From Himantopus leucocephalus (taxonomy: Eukaryota > Chordata > Aves > Charadriiformes > Recurvirostridae): DNA of 64,000 nt. Shown piece by piece: positions 14,875 to 27,267 of the stretch. The number at the start of each line of letters is the position of its first letter. The first letter of the stretch is position 1. The notes beneath the pieces were generated by a model. That model saw only the letters and a program-made list of their open reading frames with translations, was not told the DNA's origin and ran no database searches. A program made the translations under genes and the position numbers. Location of the stretch: NCBI GenBank assembly GCA_003993805.1, contig RSEF01000004.1:7115202-7179201 (forward strand). The letters run 5' to 3'.

Positions 14875-14898
14875 CCATCTCTCTCTCTCTCTCTCTCT
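14875..14898. repeat. (CT)n microsatellite running into a gap
   Basis: An uninterrupted CT dinucleotide tract reaches the edge of the 100-N gap, so its true length is unknown. The microsatellite probably caused the assembly break. Confidence 0.9.
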
Positions 14899-14998
14899 NN
14901 NNNNNNNNNNNNNNNNNNNNNNNNNNNNNNNNNNNNNNNNNNNNNNNNNNNNNNNNNNNNNNNNNNNNNNNNNNNNNNNNNNNNNNNNNNNNNNNNNN
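14899..14998. other. Assembly gap, 100 N
   Basis: Exactly 100 Ns, which is a conventional placeholder length, so the real gap size is unknown. It lies between a (CT)n tract and a GC-rich patch, both typical causes of short-read drop-out. Confidence 0.98.
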
Positions 14999-15352
14999 GG
15001 AGCCACTCGCCATGATGGTCAGTGAGAGCAAGGGGAGGAAGGCTCTGCTCACCTCCCCCATGGGAGCCCTCACCTGAGCCTCACTCCTCGGCAGGGAAGC
15101 GGCTGCGCAGTCCCAGCACCCGCAGGCTGAGCCCCACCAAGGGCTCGGACCCAGCAAACCAGGGCAGGCTGACCACCGGAGCAGGGAAGAGGCTCGACGT
15201 TGAGCCAAGCCTCAGAGGCGGAGGGAAGCCTCCCTTCTCCCAGGAAGCCGTGAGGGGCTCCTGGAGAGCCCTGTGCCTGCGGCGCTCAGCAGGACGGGGA
15301 AAGTTGCTGGACTACAAAGAAAGCCTGGAGGACGTGCTCTCTTGACAGATAT
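14999..15352. other. GC-rich, CpG-containing patch of unknown nature
   Basis: The roughly 350 bases after the gap are much richer in G, C and CpG than anything nearby, and the composition drops back abruptly at about 15340. Frames are open on both strands: + from 15022 for 107 codons, and - across the same bases into the gap. That is the usual result of high GC and is not evidence of coding. It could be the edge of a CpG island or first exon, a GC-rich 5' part of a retroelement, or another unclassified repeat. No motif decides between these. Confidence 0.5.
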
Positions 15353-15367
15353 NGTCTTGACAGATGT
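15340..15367. other. Single-N contig join with short flanking repeat
   Basis: The N at 15353 is flanked by TCTTGACAGAT (15340-15350 and 15355-15365). The GC-rich patch ends here and normal AT-rich sequence resumes, so the contig edge coincides with the compositional change. Confidence 0.75.
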
Positions 15368-17777
15368 GGACTACATTTGCTTTATAGCCTTTCATTTACC
15401 TTCTCGCTCTCACCAAATCTATGTTTTCTCCTTCTAAAAAGTTGCTTTATTATTCTGTGTTATAATGAAACACAGCAAAGAAATTACAAGTCTTTGGTCT
15501 CTTTTTTGGCATATTCACTTTGAAAAAGGGGAAGAGAAGTTCAAGTGATCATTTGAAGGACGTGAGGTCTAATCACACTCCCCCTCTTCCCCCCGGGTTT
15601 CACCACACTTTGAGGGTATTTTGGAAGGCAGAAAGCGTCTCACTGTGCATTGTGATTTTGGGTGCAGCATTTCAACAGCTATTACCAGTTTGCTTAAAGA
15701 GAGAACAAAGATGCAACTAAATTCTGATTTTCTCAACTCCCTGAGGCTCTGTTACGAAGTATTTAGTAAGTGACAGTGATCTCATTTGTGGCATTCTTAT
15801 TTCTAAGTTAGTACTGATAATCCCACATGGTGTTAAACGGGGCCCTGACATACCAAAGGCTCTGTCTTTCAGGCAAAGTATAAAAACCAGACCCTTCTGC
15901 TCTCGCGAATTACAAGCTCCTACACAACCCAGTTGTTAAGGTTGATGTCTTAGCCAAATTCCCACCTGAGTCACTGTCATCCTTTCTCCTTATTTCTCCC
16001 CGAGTCTTCCTTCTTCTACCCAAGGGAAGATGAGGCAGAAAAAACTCATCTCAGAAGTGCGCCCTGTCCCAAAGCTGTGTGTGACAGCACTGGGCTCAGA
16101 GGGCCCCATGGCATTTACCCCATGCTGAATCCGGGAAAATAAAAGGTGTGATCTACACAAACCATTAAGTCCTTATTTGGAAGCTTTATGGGACTAAAAA
16201 TACCATATACATGGTACAATGAAGTACAAATGCACACCACTGCACTGAATATAAGCTGTATATAGTAAGCTGGAAAAGGAGTCCCCATGTAACAGTGGCT
16301 TCAGCTATGGAAGGTAACAGCAGCGTGACAACATACACCAATATACTCATTTAGTTCGCATCAGGCTTAGTGCAAACCTCTGATAAGCGTACAACAGTTG
16401 ATGGAAGGTCTTTGCTTGCACCCTGCTAACAGAGTCGCTTTAATCCAGCATAAACCTGGGGTTGCCAAAAGCAGCGCCAAACTGCTCAGCCTCGCTGGCT
16501 GTCCCGTGCCAGCAAGAGCACTCTTGCTTAATGGGGGAACCCGGATTAGACAATTGAACTAGCTGAAAGTGACTCTCCTCTTTTTTTTTTTTTGGGTCAG
16601 TTTTTAGCCAGCTCAGTTGACTGAAGTCAGCTCACCCCACAGATAGACAGATGTTAGTGCCAGGCCAAGGGAAGTGGCAGGAGTGAGGGGACAGGGACAC
16701 CACCAGCCCTTGGGGAAGCAGCTCTGGCTGCTGCCAATGACTGCAGATTCGGAGAGACCTGAAACACAGAGTTGTCGTTTGCTGAATTCACACAGCAGTC
16801 ACTTTTTATGTGACTTGTGCTTTTCTGCAAGCTCTTTAGGACTTTTGCTAGTCTTCCCTCAACATTGGCTCAGTAACTAGTCAAAGGAAACCACCATCTG
16901 ATCACTCACTAGCACATCTGTAATAGCAGCACATCTGACTGACACAGGTTTGCCAAGAAGAGCTCAGTCTTAATTTGGGGAACTGAGGAGCATCCTCTTT
17001 ATCACAGAATTCTTTTATTCCTCCTTGAGCGTACGAGTATTTTTGTACAACTGAACTGTATCCTAACTTTATTACCCTACATCTCAAAGTCATTAAATTA
17101 TTCTCATACAACACACTAACCTTCCTCTTTACTGACTATGCCACCTAAACTTGTGTAAACGGCAAATTTCATTAGCGCACTCTTGATTTCTTCATAAAGT
17201 TCCTCAGTGAAAATGTTAAATATGACCAGGCCCAAGTCCAAGCAAGACGACTTCCAGATGCAACTTCCCCCGTTGTTTTGGATCTGAAACCTGAGACTAA
17301 ACCAAAGCTAAGATACTAAACCAAAGGGAATCTATTCAAATAACCTATGCGATGCGCTGTACACCTAGGGCACCAAAATTTAAGGCAGGAAATAGCAAAC
17401 ACACAGCTTTGCTCCTTGTATTAATTTGCAGTTGCTGCTGTGGGGGGGTTTGCACCCTGATAAATAAGTATAGGCTCCAATAAGTTGATAAGCCTTTTCT
17501 CATATTTAGAGCATTCATCTAGAGATTCGTCTATCAATTGTTCACACTTGGTGCTGCCCTGAACTGATCACCCCTTTAATTAACCATGTTAAACTAGCTC
17601 CCTGAAGCTTATGATGCCTCTGTCACTCGCCTGTGGGTTTCCTCCACACTACAAGCCCGAGTGCTTCCATTAAGTTTACAGGGAGAAGAAACCAATAGAG
17701 GAAATGATGAAGGATATCCCTGGGCTCCATTTGAAAGAACTGCTAAAGAAAAGCTTCACAGCAAAAGAGAATTTAAA
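15368..17777. other. Non-coding stretch
   Basis: No gene recognised. Contains a T run at about 16580-16592 and ordinary AT-rich sequence. Open frames here (for example 15520-15720 and 16674-16880 on +) lack splice support or recognisable motifs. Confidence 0.5.
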
Positions 17778-17997
17778 TAAAATAGCACTTTTTCTTTAAT
17801 GCCTAGGGAAAAGAAAACAGAAAGAATATTTATTTTTGCCCTATTTAAACTGTCTTTTGTAATAGCAAAACAAAAATTACCAAANTAAAATAGCACTTTT
17901 TTTTCTTTAATGCCTAGGGAAAAGAAAACAGAAAGAATATATTTATTTTTGCTCTATTTAAACTGTCTTTTGTAATAGCAAAACAAAAATTACCAAA
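17778..17997. repeat. Direct duplication around a single N (assembly artefact)
   Basis: Copy 1 (17778-17884, 107 bp) and copy 2 (17886-17997, 112 bp) flank the N at 17885. They differ by a T-run length (5 versus 8), an extra AT unit and one C/T substitution. Small allelic-type differences with a single N exactly between the copies point to two overlapping contig ends that were not merged. Confidence 0.9.
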
Positions 17998-18081
17998 CAA
18001 TGCCATACCATCACAGAGGACATCGTGCATCCACCGGTTGTAATACTCTAGTCCCCCAATCCGACGTATCCATGGTTTCAT
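17994..18081 (-). other. Exon-like segment, unknown identity
   Basis: Read on the minus strand, an acceptor-like CACATTTTCAAAG precedes 88 bases open in only one frame, followed by the donor G|GTAATT. The peptide is tryptophan- and tyrosine-rich (starts MKPWIRRIGG, continues LEYYNRWMHDVLCDGM). Several CpGs fall inside the 88 bases and almost none outside, as expected where purifying selection preserves codons. The donor end sits in the 17.8 kb contig overlap and is present in both copies. I cannot assign it to a family, and the acceptor lacks a long pyrimidine tract. It may be an internal coding exon of a minus-strand gene or a chance open frame. Confidence 0.28.
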
Positions 18082-18097
18082 CTTTGAAAATGTGACT

Positions 18098-20852
18098 ATT
18101 AACATCATGCGTATGGGAAGAAGTTGGAAACAAAGAAAGATTTATTGGATTACAGACAGATGGACCATATCCTTATAGAATCTTCTGAACAGTCTCACCT
18201 GTGTACTAAGAACGCAGTGGCCACCTTGGAGATCTACAAAATTTTGTCAGGTCAGTATTTGTGGCATCATCATTATCTCCTTTAATGAGTATTGTAAATG
18301 ATGAAGTGTCAAACAATTAACACATTTCTCCTAGTCTTGCACTTAGGATAACACATATTTCCCAAGAGTGGGAAAGAATTTATTTGGCTTACTTTCAATT
18401 TGCTCAAGAAGGGTACAAATCTAGCCCCAAGAGCAGCAAGTCTGGTATATCATTACCACTTTCTGCAGGTACACGTTTAAAAGTTAGGAAGACGTCTGCC
18501 TGAGCTCCCTAAATTAATAATGATGAAGCAAATATGACTGTTGGCAAATATGCATTTTGTAAAATGCATTAAGTATTTTAGCACCTTGAAAAAGCAATGG
18601 CAATGATTTGAAAATATGCTTCCTCCCTCACCTTCCTCTGAACAGGCAAAAATCACAAACCTTAATAGCTGAAGGTGAATTTATATATTTTTCAGTAGTT
18701 AATGCTATATGCAGCCATCATCTTTTTTGGCCAAACATTACTTTTTTTACCAGCTATGATACAGAATAAGCAATATGTGGGTGAGTCAGAGCTGGAACAG
18801 AGCGATACAAGCAAAGACCTCTGCAAATTCAGTGGAACCAGTTTACTGGAACCATGTTCCCATTCTGCGTGTACAACTCCTCTGGGTAAATCAGAAAGCA
18901 ATTCAGCTCCCTCTAATAAAGTCTCCTTTTGCGCAACAAACACAACTTGAAGCAAATTGCAACATCCCTGTTTCTCTCATTGAAAAGAGAGAGTTTGGCC
19001 TGCCAGCAAATGCAAACTCAAATGCTACGTGCCAGATCTGAACAGCTGTATGTATCCCACTTCTCCTGAGGCTCCATCACATGCCACATGCCAGTCACCA
19101 TAATTAGCCAGAGTTAGAAGGAAAACTCACAGTACAGTTAGGAAATGTACAGCATTATACATAAATAAAAGATTACTGTTCCCCAGTGCTCTTGTCTCTT
19201 CTAATTCCTGTTTTTTCTCCCCACAGACCAAAAGCAGTGTTGAATTCTGATGAAGCAAAGTGTGGTTCAACCTCAGGCGTTTTGTGAGGCAGAGAGCAAT
19301 TAATTGGTGTTAAAGTAATACAGAACAACACATACTTTTCTGGCAGGGAAACAGCCACCTAAAGAGTTAAGTTTGGCATTACCAACAAACTTTAACCACA
19401 GATTTAAGGGTTTAGTTTATTTATCTCTCCACCATGTGAAGTAACTGCCACCCAATTCATCTAAGCATTTAAATAAGGTTTTAACTCTAACCTGCCCATA
19501 CCATCTACGGAAGTGGAAGGACAAATACTGTGCTTAGTATTAAACACGTGCTTAAATGTTTGCTGAATAGAGCTTGGATGAATTATGGATTGGGTGACAA
19601 GTCTTGATAGGAGAAAATACAATAGAATTTTCATCTGTGGCTCTTCAGACTACAGAATGAAACAGGAGCGGTTGCCATTGCGCCCACTGTAAGAACTAAT
19701 GAACTCTAACACAGTTGCTAATTTGTCTTTTGTTTCCTGGAAATACAGACAGACCCAGAAAAGGGAAGTGATAAAGGGGAGATACGGATCCGAAATTCTA
19801 CCCTTCCTCCTGTCCCAGAGCCACCACTCACAGAAGGATTCTTCTGTTTTACCTCTGAAAAATCACTATTAAATTTGTGCTTCCTCATGCAGAGGGCAGG
19901 GGCGGGCACACCTCGCAAAGAATGAAGGATGTTCAACATTTCTCTGGTTTTATTTTCAAAAGATGCACGGTTGACAGAAAATAGAAGACACAGCAAGATG
20001 GACAGCGTGCCTAGATCTTTCTAGTTTACAACTGTCAAAACTGTTAAACTAAGCTATTTTTAGCGAAATTACAATTTGGAACTGGCATGTTGATTCCACA
20101 CAGTTGGAGCCTGCTTCAGTGCCAGTGAACGTACTTTGATTTATTGCTCTTTTATTCAGGTCAGGAACCATAACCTCAGGAGCAGTCAATTCATCGGTCT
20201 TAGTGCTCTAGACAAGAGGTGAATGTGGCCTTCAGAATTAAAACTGTTTATGCTGTGAAGGAGAGGACAATCTTCAAAGTGCTGAAACAAGTTTTCTCTA
20301 ATTAGCTATAACCAAATTTGACTGCAACCTACTGAAACAGACAACAGGGTAGGCAAATAGAATTGTTCAACGTGTTTAAGGGAAATGAAATCTGGAAATT
20401 GGGAATAAGCGTGAATAAAAAAAAAACAACAAACCACCCTAACCAAAACTCAAAGACAGACATTAAATAAAAAAAACTAAAAGCTGAGAGATGGTTAATT
20501 TTAAGCATAAATCATTCCTTAGATAAATGGGGACTGGCAGGATTTTAAGATGGGCCGGTGGAAACATTCTAAATATCGTGCAATTGATATAGAAAACAGT
20601 AAGCCTCTGACAACAGTTAATTTCTCCCATCCACACAACCTCAGTTCAAATGATACTTGTGCATTCTCTATGCTTTGATCAATAATGTACCACTACCTGA
20701 AGTACAAGCAGCAGTATCTGTACTCAAAGAAAAGGAAAAAAACCCAAACCCACCCAGCAGAGTAGAGGGAGGTACTAAGGAGTGCACTGGAGAACAGAAA
20801 TGGTTCTCTAAATGTCCTTTCTCAAAATTACAGTAAGGAAGTAGGCAGTTAA
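18098..20852. other. AT-rich non-coding stretch
   Basis: No gene recognised. A strong acceptor-like pyrimidine tract ends at about 19226 (TTTTTTCTCCCCACAG), but every frame after it closes within about 20 codons and no matching exon was found. The frames at 18692-19041 overlap on both strands and look random. Confidence 0.5.
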
Positions 20853-21099
20853 CACAAGGAAAATTAGGAACATAAGCATCCATTGCTTCCAACAAAACCA
20901 ACTGAGTTCATTCAAGTCTTCCTGATGACACGTGTAATAACAGGAGGCATTTGTTGCAGTATGCTGAGCAAAAGANCACAAGGAAAATTAGGAACATAAG
21001 CATCCATTGCTCCCAACAAAACCAACTGAGTTCATTCAAGTCTTCCTGATGACATGTGTAATAACAGGAGGCATTTGTTGCAGTATGCTGAGCAAAAGA
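20853..21099. repeat. Direct duplication around a single N (assembly artefact)
   Basis: Copies of 123 bp at 20853-20975 and 20977-21099 flank the N at 20976. They differ by two C/T substitutions only. This is the same pattern as the other single-N sites and best explained as an unmerged, possibly allelic, contig overlap. Confidence 0.92.
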
Positions 21100-24000
21100 A
21101 ATGTCTTGATTAGTGCTGCTAGGAGACAATGAAAAGAAACTTGGTCTTTGTGGCAACCTCACAATTCACTAACAATTCCGCTCAGACTGATGGTGGCTAA
21201 GTTTGAAAAGCCTGATGCAATGACAGGTGTCAAGGAGAAGCCGATAAAAAAAAGCAATCTTAAAACAAAATTCAGGAAAATATAATGAACCTTTAAGCCT
21301 GGCACCATTCCTTTAAAGGGAAAACAATTAAGCACCATTTTAAGCAAAGTAGCCAAGGGGAATGACAGAAATCAAACGTTTTTATTTCCAGATTAAGTAA
21401 CATTAAGAGAAGAAAAAACACAAAACACAAAGAATAAAAAGGATTGGTTCTGCATTGCTAAACCATAAGGGACAAAACACAGTGTTGGCATAACATTTTT
21501 CATTAACTACAGCAAAAGCAAAATGTACATATCAGTGTTACACATCCTTTTCTTGCCTAAGGCTCTGATTAAGTTCCCCAAACTTCCTTTGCTCTACAGC
21601 TTTTAATGCACCACCACATATTTTTCTGCTATCATTGAACATGTCAGAGAAATATCTCTGCAGCACGCTAAATCTAGGTTAAGAATTATGGAGACAAAGA
21701 ACTATTTTTTCTTACTTGGGATATGAAAATGGCCAGGGTAAGGGATTTTTTCTAGTCAACTACATCTGTATCTGTGATATAACAATCTTGGGTTTGTCGC
21801 AGCATCCGCCACAATTGATTATTTGATTGATAATGGTCACTGGAGAATTTCTCTTGCATAAGAAACTATCCTGATATGAATGTGATACAAGTGGCCCGGT
21901 CTCCTCCCATACAAGTTCCTTTCAATTTCTGCTGTATACCATACGTGCTTAAGGGAATACAGCAGAGGAAAACGGGGTCTATGGGATTTTACAGAAACAC
22001 ATAAGAAAATAGTTCCTTAATTTTTCATCTCCCTGCATCTCCAAACTGTAAAACGTTTCCTTGACAGAATTCCCTTTCCATTACAAAAGGCCATAACACT
22101 TACAATCCACGATAACTGCTGTATCAGTCTTTCCAAAGGCAGGAAAATACTACTGCTGACACAGATACCCAGACTGTTAAGGGCTGAATAGTAACTGGTA
22201 CAAGTATCTGGATAACAACGTACATACATTCAGGTGCTTATAACTTCTCCTCAAGTAATTCTAAAAAGCACTTTTCCCTCCACTTTTTCAGGATCCAGGC
22301 AGGAGAAGGGGAATGTGTAATAGCATGCATCATAGTGCACACAGAAATAATATAGTGCATATGGATAATACAGGTGCAACAAGAGAACAAAAATTGTTAA
22401 CAAACTTTCCTTTGCGAGTATGATTTCCATTGTGCAACACAGAACTAGAATTGTGCCTACTTCAGCTCTCTCCAACCTCATGAATTTTTGGGAAGTGGGA
22501 CCATATTTCAATACCAATAAAACAAGACCAGCTGTTAAACTGATAGAGGAAACATCTTTGTCCACGAGCAAGGGGAATTTTCCCTGCAGCATGAAGGAAT
22601 TTTTATCAGTTTCAGAATGATGTTATGTGCATTTGACTCTCTCACATACTCCCTCCACAAAGACACGTGCTCCCTAACAGAGGGACAAACTGCATCTAAA
22701 GCTTTCTGATCCTCCTCCACAGGATATTACAGAACAGCTGCAAAATTTGGATTTCAGATATACAGATGGCTACGTTACAGGAAAAAGAGCATGTGGATTT
22801 CTTCTCTCCTCCACTTTGTATTCCCGGAGATTGCCTATGGTACTCCGACAGCCACAGTTCTACCAGCATCTAGGTGCGCATTCCGTGAATGATTCGTGCC
22901 TAAAGGTAAAACTGATGGAAAAATGGGGGTGATTTGTGTTTCTCACCAAACCAAAGGCGGGGGGGGGGGGGAAAAAAGTGGCAAACATCAACTACTGAAT
23001 GCTCAAATCTGCTAACTGCACTTCTGATTGTACCTTTTAACTGACATTTCTCAGTAAGCCAATAATATATAAGGCAGGTAAGAAAATTTAGTATTACTTC
23101 AGGCTTTTGTGGCAAAATTTGTTCTGAAGGTACTGGAATTACATTAGCATGGAGATCAGTATAAGAATACTGAGCCATACACTTCATCTTATATTTCAAA
23201 CCTTGACTGACTTTTTCAGGCACCATTAAAATCTCATTTATGCACTGAATTTAGCATGGAGCAAACGTACAATTTGCGTACACTGTCAGGTTACTGCCAC
23301 TAAGATGTCTTAGGCTAGAGGCCCACAGACACATGGTCTTGTCACACCTGCCAGAAAAAAAAAAAAAGAAAGAAAAAAAAGAGTTGTTCCAGGGAAGCTC
23401 CGACACTGTGCCCCTCCCCACAGAATCAAAGGATAAAGTATAACGGTGTTTGTAATGACCAAAAAGGAATACAGATATGTCATCATTATTCAGTAGTGTC
23501 ACAGTGAATTTTATATTATTAAATATATCATCCTCAAAAGAATCGCCTGAGGTTTAGGCAGCCCAATTAGTATTTGAATGCTTAAGCTACTCATGTCTAG
23601 TCCAAGTAACGCACGGTCCAATGTAGCTGTTTTGACATCTAGGCCAGAACTCCAGAACTAAATATTTGCATTGCGTTACTGATGTCAAGTCCCCACCAGG
23701 CCTCCTGGAGGCTGCAAAGGATTATATTGTTTTCTTTTTCTCCCTTAGTTTATTTTTCTACACATTTCTGCATTGCCAAAATCTGCCTGGAAACAGAATG
23801 GAACTAATATACCGGGGAAAGTCAGCATTTCAGAAAAATTCAGATGTCACAAATATTAATAATAGGGTTTTTCAGGAGGCCAACGTCAGGAGGCTTTCAA
23901 ACTTCTGAATACTAAGTAGGTTCAGTCTGGCTTAGAAGAATAAGTCAAAACAAAAAACCAAAACTTTTGTTGTGCCATATATCACAATTACTGTTAACAT

Positions 24001-25014
24001 ACTGCATTTAATTCCGGTTTCACATTTCCACTGACAGTCTCCATAAAATCAGCGAAAATTTAGTTACTGGATTTCTCATGCCAATCTCCCAAGTGCAGAG
24101 AAACTTTCAGACTATGTCTAGAAAAAGACCATTTAATATTGCCAGTAAAACATCTCATGCAGAAGCTAGTAAATAAAGCAGTTTCTCCTGTCTAATTCTA
24201 ATGCACTACATAATGTGTGAAATCTCTCCTTGGCAGGGAAGCTGGAGGAAACAGGGGGTTGTTTGCTGTCTTCCTTGCCCTGTCTCCTTCCTTCAGCAAT
24301 TTCTCAATTTTATATGGGTCCAGAAACACCAAAAATGACTCAACTCTCTTACCTGACAAAAACGTCAGCTCTTTATCTATCTTTATCTCCTAGAGCAAGA
24401 AATTAAAAGCCAGCTATTTTTTCTTTAAACATCACTTAAAGGATTATCTAGCTTGAACCATTATACTTTGCAAAAAATATTCTCAGTCATCTTCTGTCGG
24501 TAGAAACAGATCATTATTAGTCTTGCTAAAAATTTAGTGACAACATGTTAGCAGTTGGAAACGGCTGACAAGGAACCCAGTAGCGCAGTCTATCACAAGA
24601 CATTACGTGACATGTGCTGGTGTGAGGGTGGAAACAGCAAATATAATCTTCAGCAAATATCCTCATTTGTAATGTCTGGAAACTGGATGGAATTCTCATC
24701 ACTTGTGTTCCAGAAAGATGAATTCGCTGTGGAATAGGCACGGAGCAAGACTACTGGGATGGTGAGAAGAACAGGGAGTTTATCCGAGCCTGATTCTGTT
24801 TAGCTTTCAAAATGAAAGCTGCAAACTTATGATTGTTATCCATAAATATACCCAGAGAACACACTTTAAAGCTGAAAAATTACATTGATAGAGGAATAAG
24901 TGTACATAAAGTGGCCACGATTAAGTCGCAGCTGAACAGTCACATGAAGGATTACTGCCTGTGGTGTAATGGGATTCTGAAACTCTTGCCTCCCATTAAC
25001 TATTGGACAAAACA
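21100..25014. other. AT-rich non-coding stretch with homopolymers
   Basis: No gene recognised. It holds a 13-base G run at 22959-22971 and an A-rich microsatellite with scattered G at about 23345-23381. A splice-like pair around 23060-23080 would enclose only about 23 bases including a stop codon, so it is not called. Confidence 0.5.
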
Positions 25015-25075
25015 TTTGACGGGGGAACTCGATCAATTTATGTNTGTTTGATGGGGGAACTCGATCAATTTATGT
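25015..25075. repeat. Short direct duplication around a single N (assembly artefact)
   Basis: The N at 25044 lies between two 29-base copies (25015-25043 and 25047-25075) that differ at one C/T position. Interpreted as an unmerged contig overlap. Confidence 0.85.
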
Positions 25076-25149
25076 CATGACTTATACAATCCAGAAGTAA
25101 TGATTGATGTGACTTTGTGATGGCATCTTCTGTCTGGCCCAAGACACAT

Positions 25150-25228
25150 CCGTTTGTGCAGGTCTACCATGATGGCAGACCAACCATTNCCGTTTGTGCA
25201 GGTCTACCATGATGGCAGACCAACCATT
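25150..25228. repeat. Short direct duplication around a single N (assembly artefact)
   Basis: Two identical 39-base copies (25150-25188 and 25190-25228) flank the N at 25189. The contig between this join and the one at 25044 is only about 145 bases long, so it is a very small fragment scaffolded in place. Confidence 0.88.
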
Positions 25229-26039
25229 TCGTGGTCTCAGTTTCAGAACAATTTTTCATTACAAAGCATATATACTTTTTTTCTTAACCGAGTTAACTTA
25301 AGGCATTATAGGGACAAACAGGTTTAATATTACAGGGAACAATGTACGGTAAATTCCACCTCAGGCTGAAAATCCAAAACTGCTGGAAGAAAAATAGCCT
25401 TTTCAAACTCAAGCCTTGTGAAATTTCCAAAGTTTTTCTCCCTTCATTTCCAGAAGTCTCCTTTCCATCTTGATTCACTTTTAACTAGCTCTAACATCAC
25501 AGTCACAGACAGTCCCTGTGTCTACACCACACTGGCAGACATTACATTCTCAATATTTTATTACAGCTATTAAAAGCCATCACAGGATTGGTTTGTTTCT
25601 AAGTTTCCATCATTTCCTATTTTAATTATGAATTGTTTAGCTGAACAAAGCCATATTAAATGAAAAGCACAGTGTAGAAGTGGAGGAAGAATTTTACAAT
25701 CATAGTTGACAGCTTAGCTATTTATGCTGTAAATGCATCATAAATAATTTCTGATGTCTTCATACATTTCTGTACATGGTCTGTAGCAAGCTCATAAATA
25801 GACTGATAGACCTTTATTAACCAGTGATAGCCAAACCTTAAAGAAAGCAGTGCCACAGCCCTCTCCCAAAGTGCAATAGTACTAATAATCTCCACAGAAC
25901 TGCTCTTCACAAGCAGACACAGTGAATATAGGAAACAGTTTCAAAGTGAGAAGTATCAGATTATTTTTTCTCACTAAGGATCTCAAACACATGAGAAGAA
26001 TCAAATTCCCATAGATCCTCAACACAGCCAAAAGCATAC
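25229..26039. other. AT-rich non-coding stretch
   Basis: Nothing recognisable as a gene, repeat or structured RNA. Confidence 0.5.
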
Positions 26040-26470
26040 GTAAGTTCAGCTTTCCCAGGACTCTCTCCTCTTTCTATTCCATCTAGTTTCCATTTACCCA
26101 TCTTTTCCACCCAGCTACTGGCCTTATGTCCATTCCCTCCTTGCTGTCTTCTGTACTACTACTCCTTTCTTTGTTATCAACTTTTGCTAATGGGTCCTCT
26201 TTTACTTTCGTTGTGCTGACCCCTAACCCTTAGAAATCCTTTAGCTTTTCTCCAGGTCCTCACCTCTTGTTCTAACACCTTGCTTTCCCTCTCCTCCAAC
26301 CTACGCCTGCATCTATTCCTCTTTCCATTTGTTGCCAGGCTCCTTTTCCATCCGGCCCTGGTCCTGTGCCTCCTGATCTCAGCCTTTTTGTCACGCTAAT
26401 TACTCTCCCACCTACAGTATCCTTACGCAGCTTCTTCCTCCTCTAGCACTCAGGATGTACAAGGTTTCCC
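26040..26470. other. Pyrimidine-rich tract
   Basis: For about 430 bases the + strand is dominated by C and T, with many CTCC, CCTT and TTCC words and few purine runs, then returns to A-rich sequence. It is not a simple tandem repeat. It might be a degraded repeat, a long polypyrimidine region of an intron of a + strand transcript, or neutral sequence with strong skew. A two-unit telomere-like CCCTAACCCTTA occurs at 26221-26232. Confidence 0.55.
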
Positions 26471-26862
26471 TTTCCTTCTGATGAACAGCAACTTCTAACA
26501 ACCTGAAGGACTAAATACATGAAACTCCTTCTCAACTGCTTCACATCTGCAATGGAACATGCTTAATTCTTCTGCAGAGATGGCATACACTGAGATATAT
26601 TTCCCCATATGATAATGGGACAACACTTTCTTTCTCATTAAAAAGTTACTGTCCAAGATAACATTTTCTGCTTAGAAAAGTTTTTCTGTTGTTTTTTTTT
26701 CCTTTTCCAGCAGAAAAAAAGAGAATAAGAAGAAAATAAAGGAATAATAAAAATTTGCTAAGAACATTGGAATTTACAAACTTTGGCATTTCTACAATAA
26801 TAGAGTAATTTACTAACATAGAACAAAGCACAAGGCTTAAAAGTGACAGACATCTATGGAAG
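26471..26862. other. AT-rich non-coding stretch before a gap
   Basis: AT-rich sequence with an A-rich, G-spaced segment at about 26714-26755. No gene seen. Confidence 0.5.
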
Positions 26863-26962
26863 NNNNNNNNNNNNNNNNNNNNNNNNNNNNNNNNNNNNNN
26901 NNNNNNNNNNNNNNNNNNNNNNNNNNNNNNNNNNNNNNNNNNNNNNNNNNNNNNNNNNNNNN
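26863..26962. other. Assembly gap, 100 N
   Basis: Exactly 100 Ns, a placeholder length. The flanks show no obvious microsatellite. The gap lies upstream of an old CR1-like element, so repetitive sequence may be responsible. Confidence 0.98.
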
Positions 26963-27267
26963 ACAAAGAAATTCAGAGATAACAAAGGTGATGTGGTCCA
27001 ATGCAGCGGAGGACCTAACTGGTGTAACCATAGAAGGGGAAAAAAAAAAAAAAATTCTGTTAAAACCAGGATCCTGGGCAAATGATCGTGGCAAATGACG
27101 GCAGCCTCATAGAGAATGTGAATCAGAGATAATCACGTGACAGAATAGCAGTTGTTAAGTGTTTTGCAAGTATTGGAAGATACAAAATGGTAGTAGAGTA
27201 ACCTTATGTAATAATACTGTGAAGAAATAGGAAAAGAACAGGAAAGATGGTGCAGAACTTTTTGTGA
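26963..27267. other. Non-coding stretch, possibly more of the old CR1
   Basis: Contains an A14 run near 27040. It lies just upstream of the degraded CR1 in the same orientation and could be a more diverged 5' part of that element, but I see no diagnostic motif. Confidence 0.35.

Noticed and set aside
20853..21099. Tandem duplications as genuine segmental or minisatellite repeats
   Set aside because: Every such pair has a single N exactly between the copies, which is the signature of unmerged contig ends.
24880..25250. Possible old LINE tail (GAACTCGATCAATTTATG resembles a CR1-type segment)
   Set aside because: The resemblance is one short stretch without the ordered landmarks or octamer end seen at 27.4-28.2 kb.
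26221..26232. Telomere-like CCCTAACCCTTA
   Set aside because: Only about two units, one imperfect; not an interstitial telomeric array.
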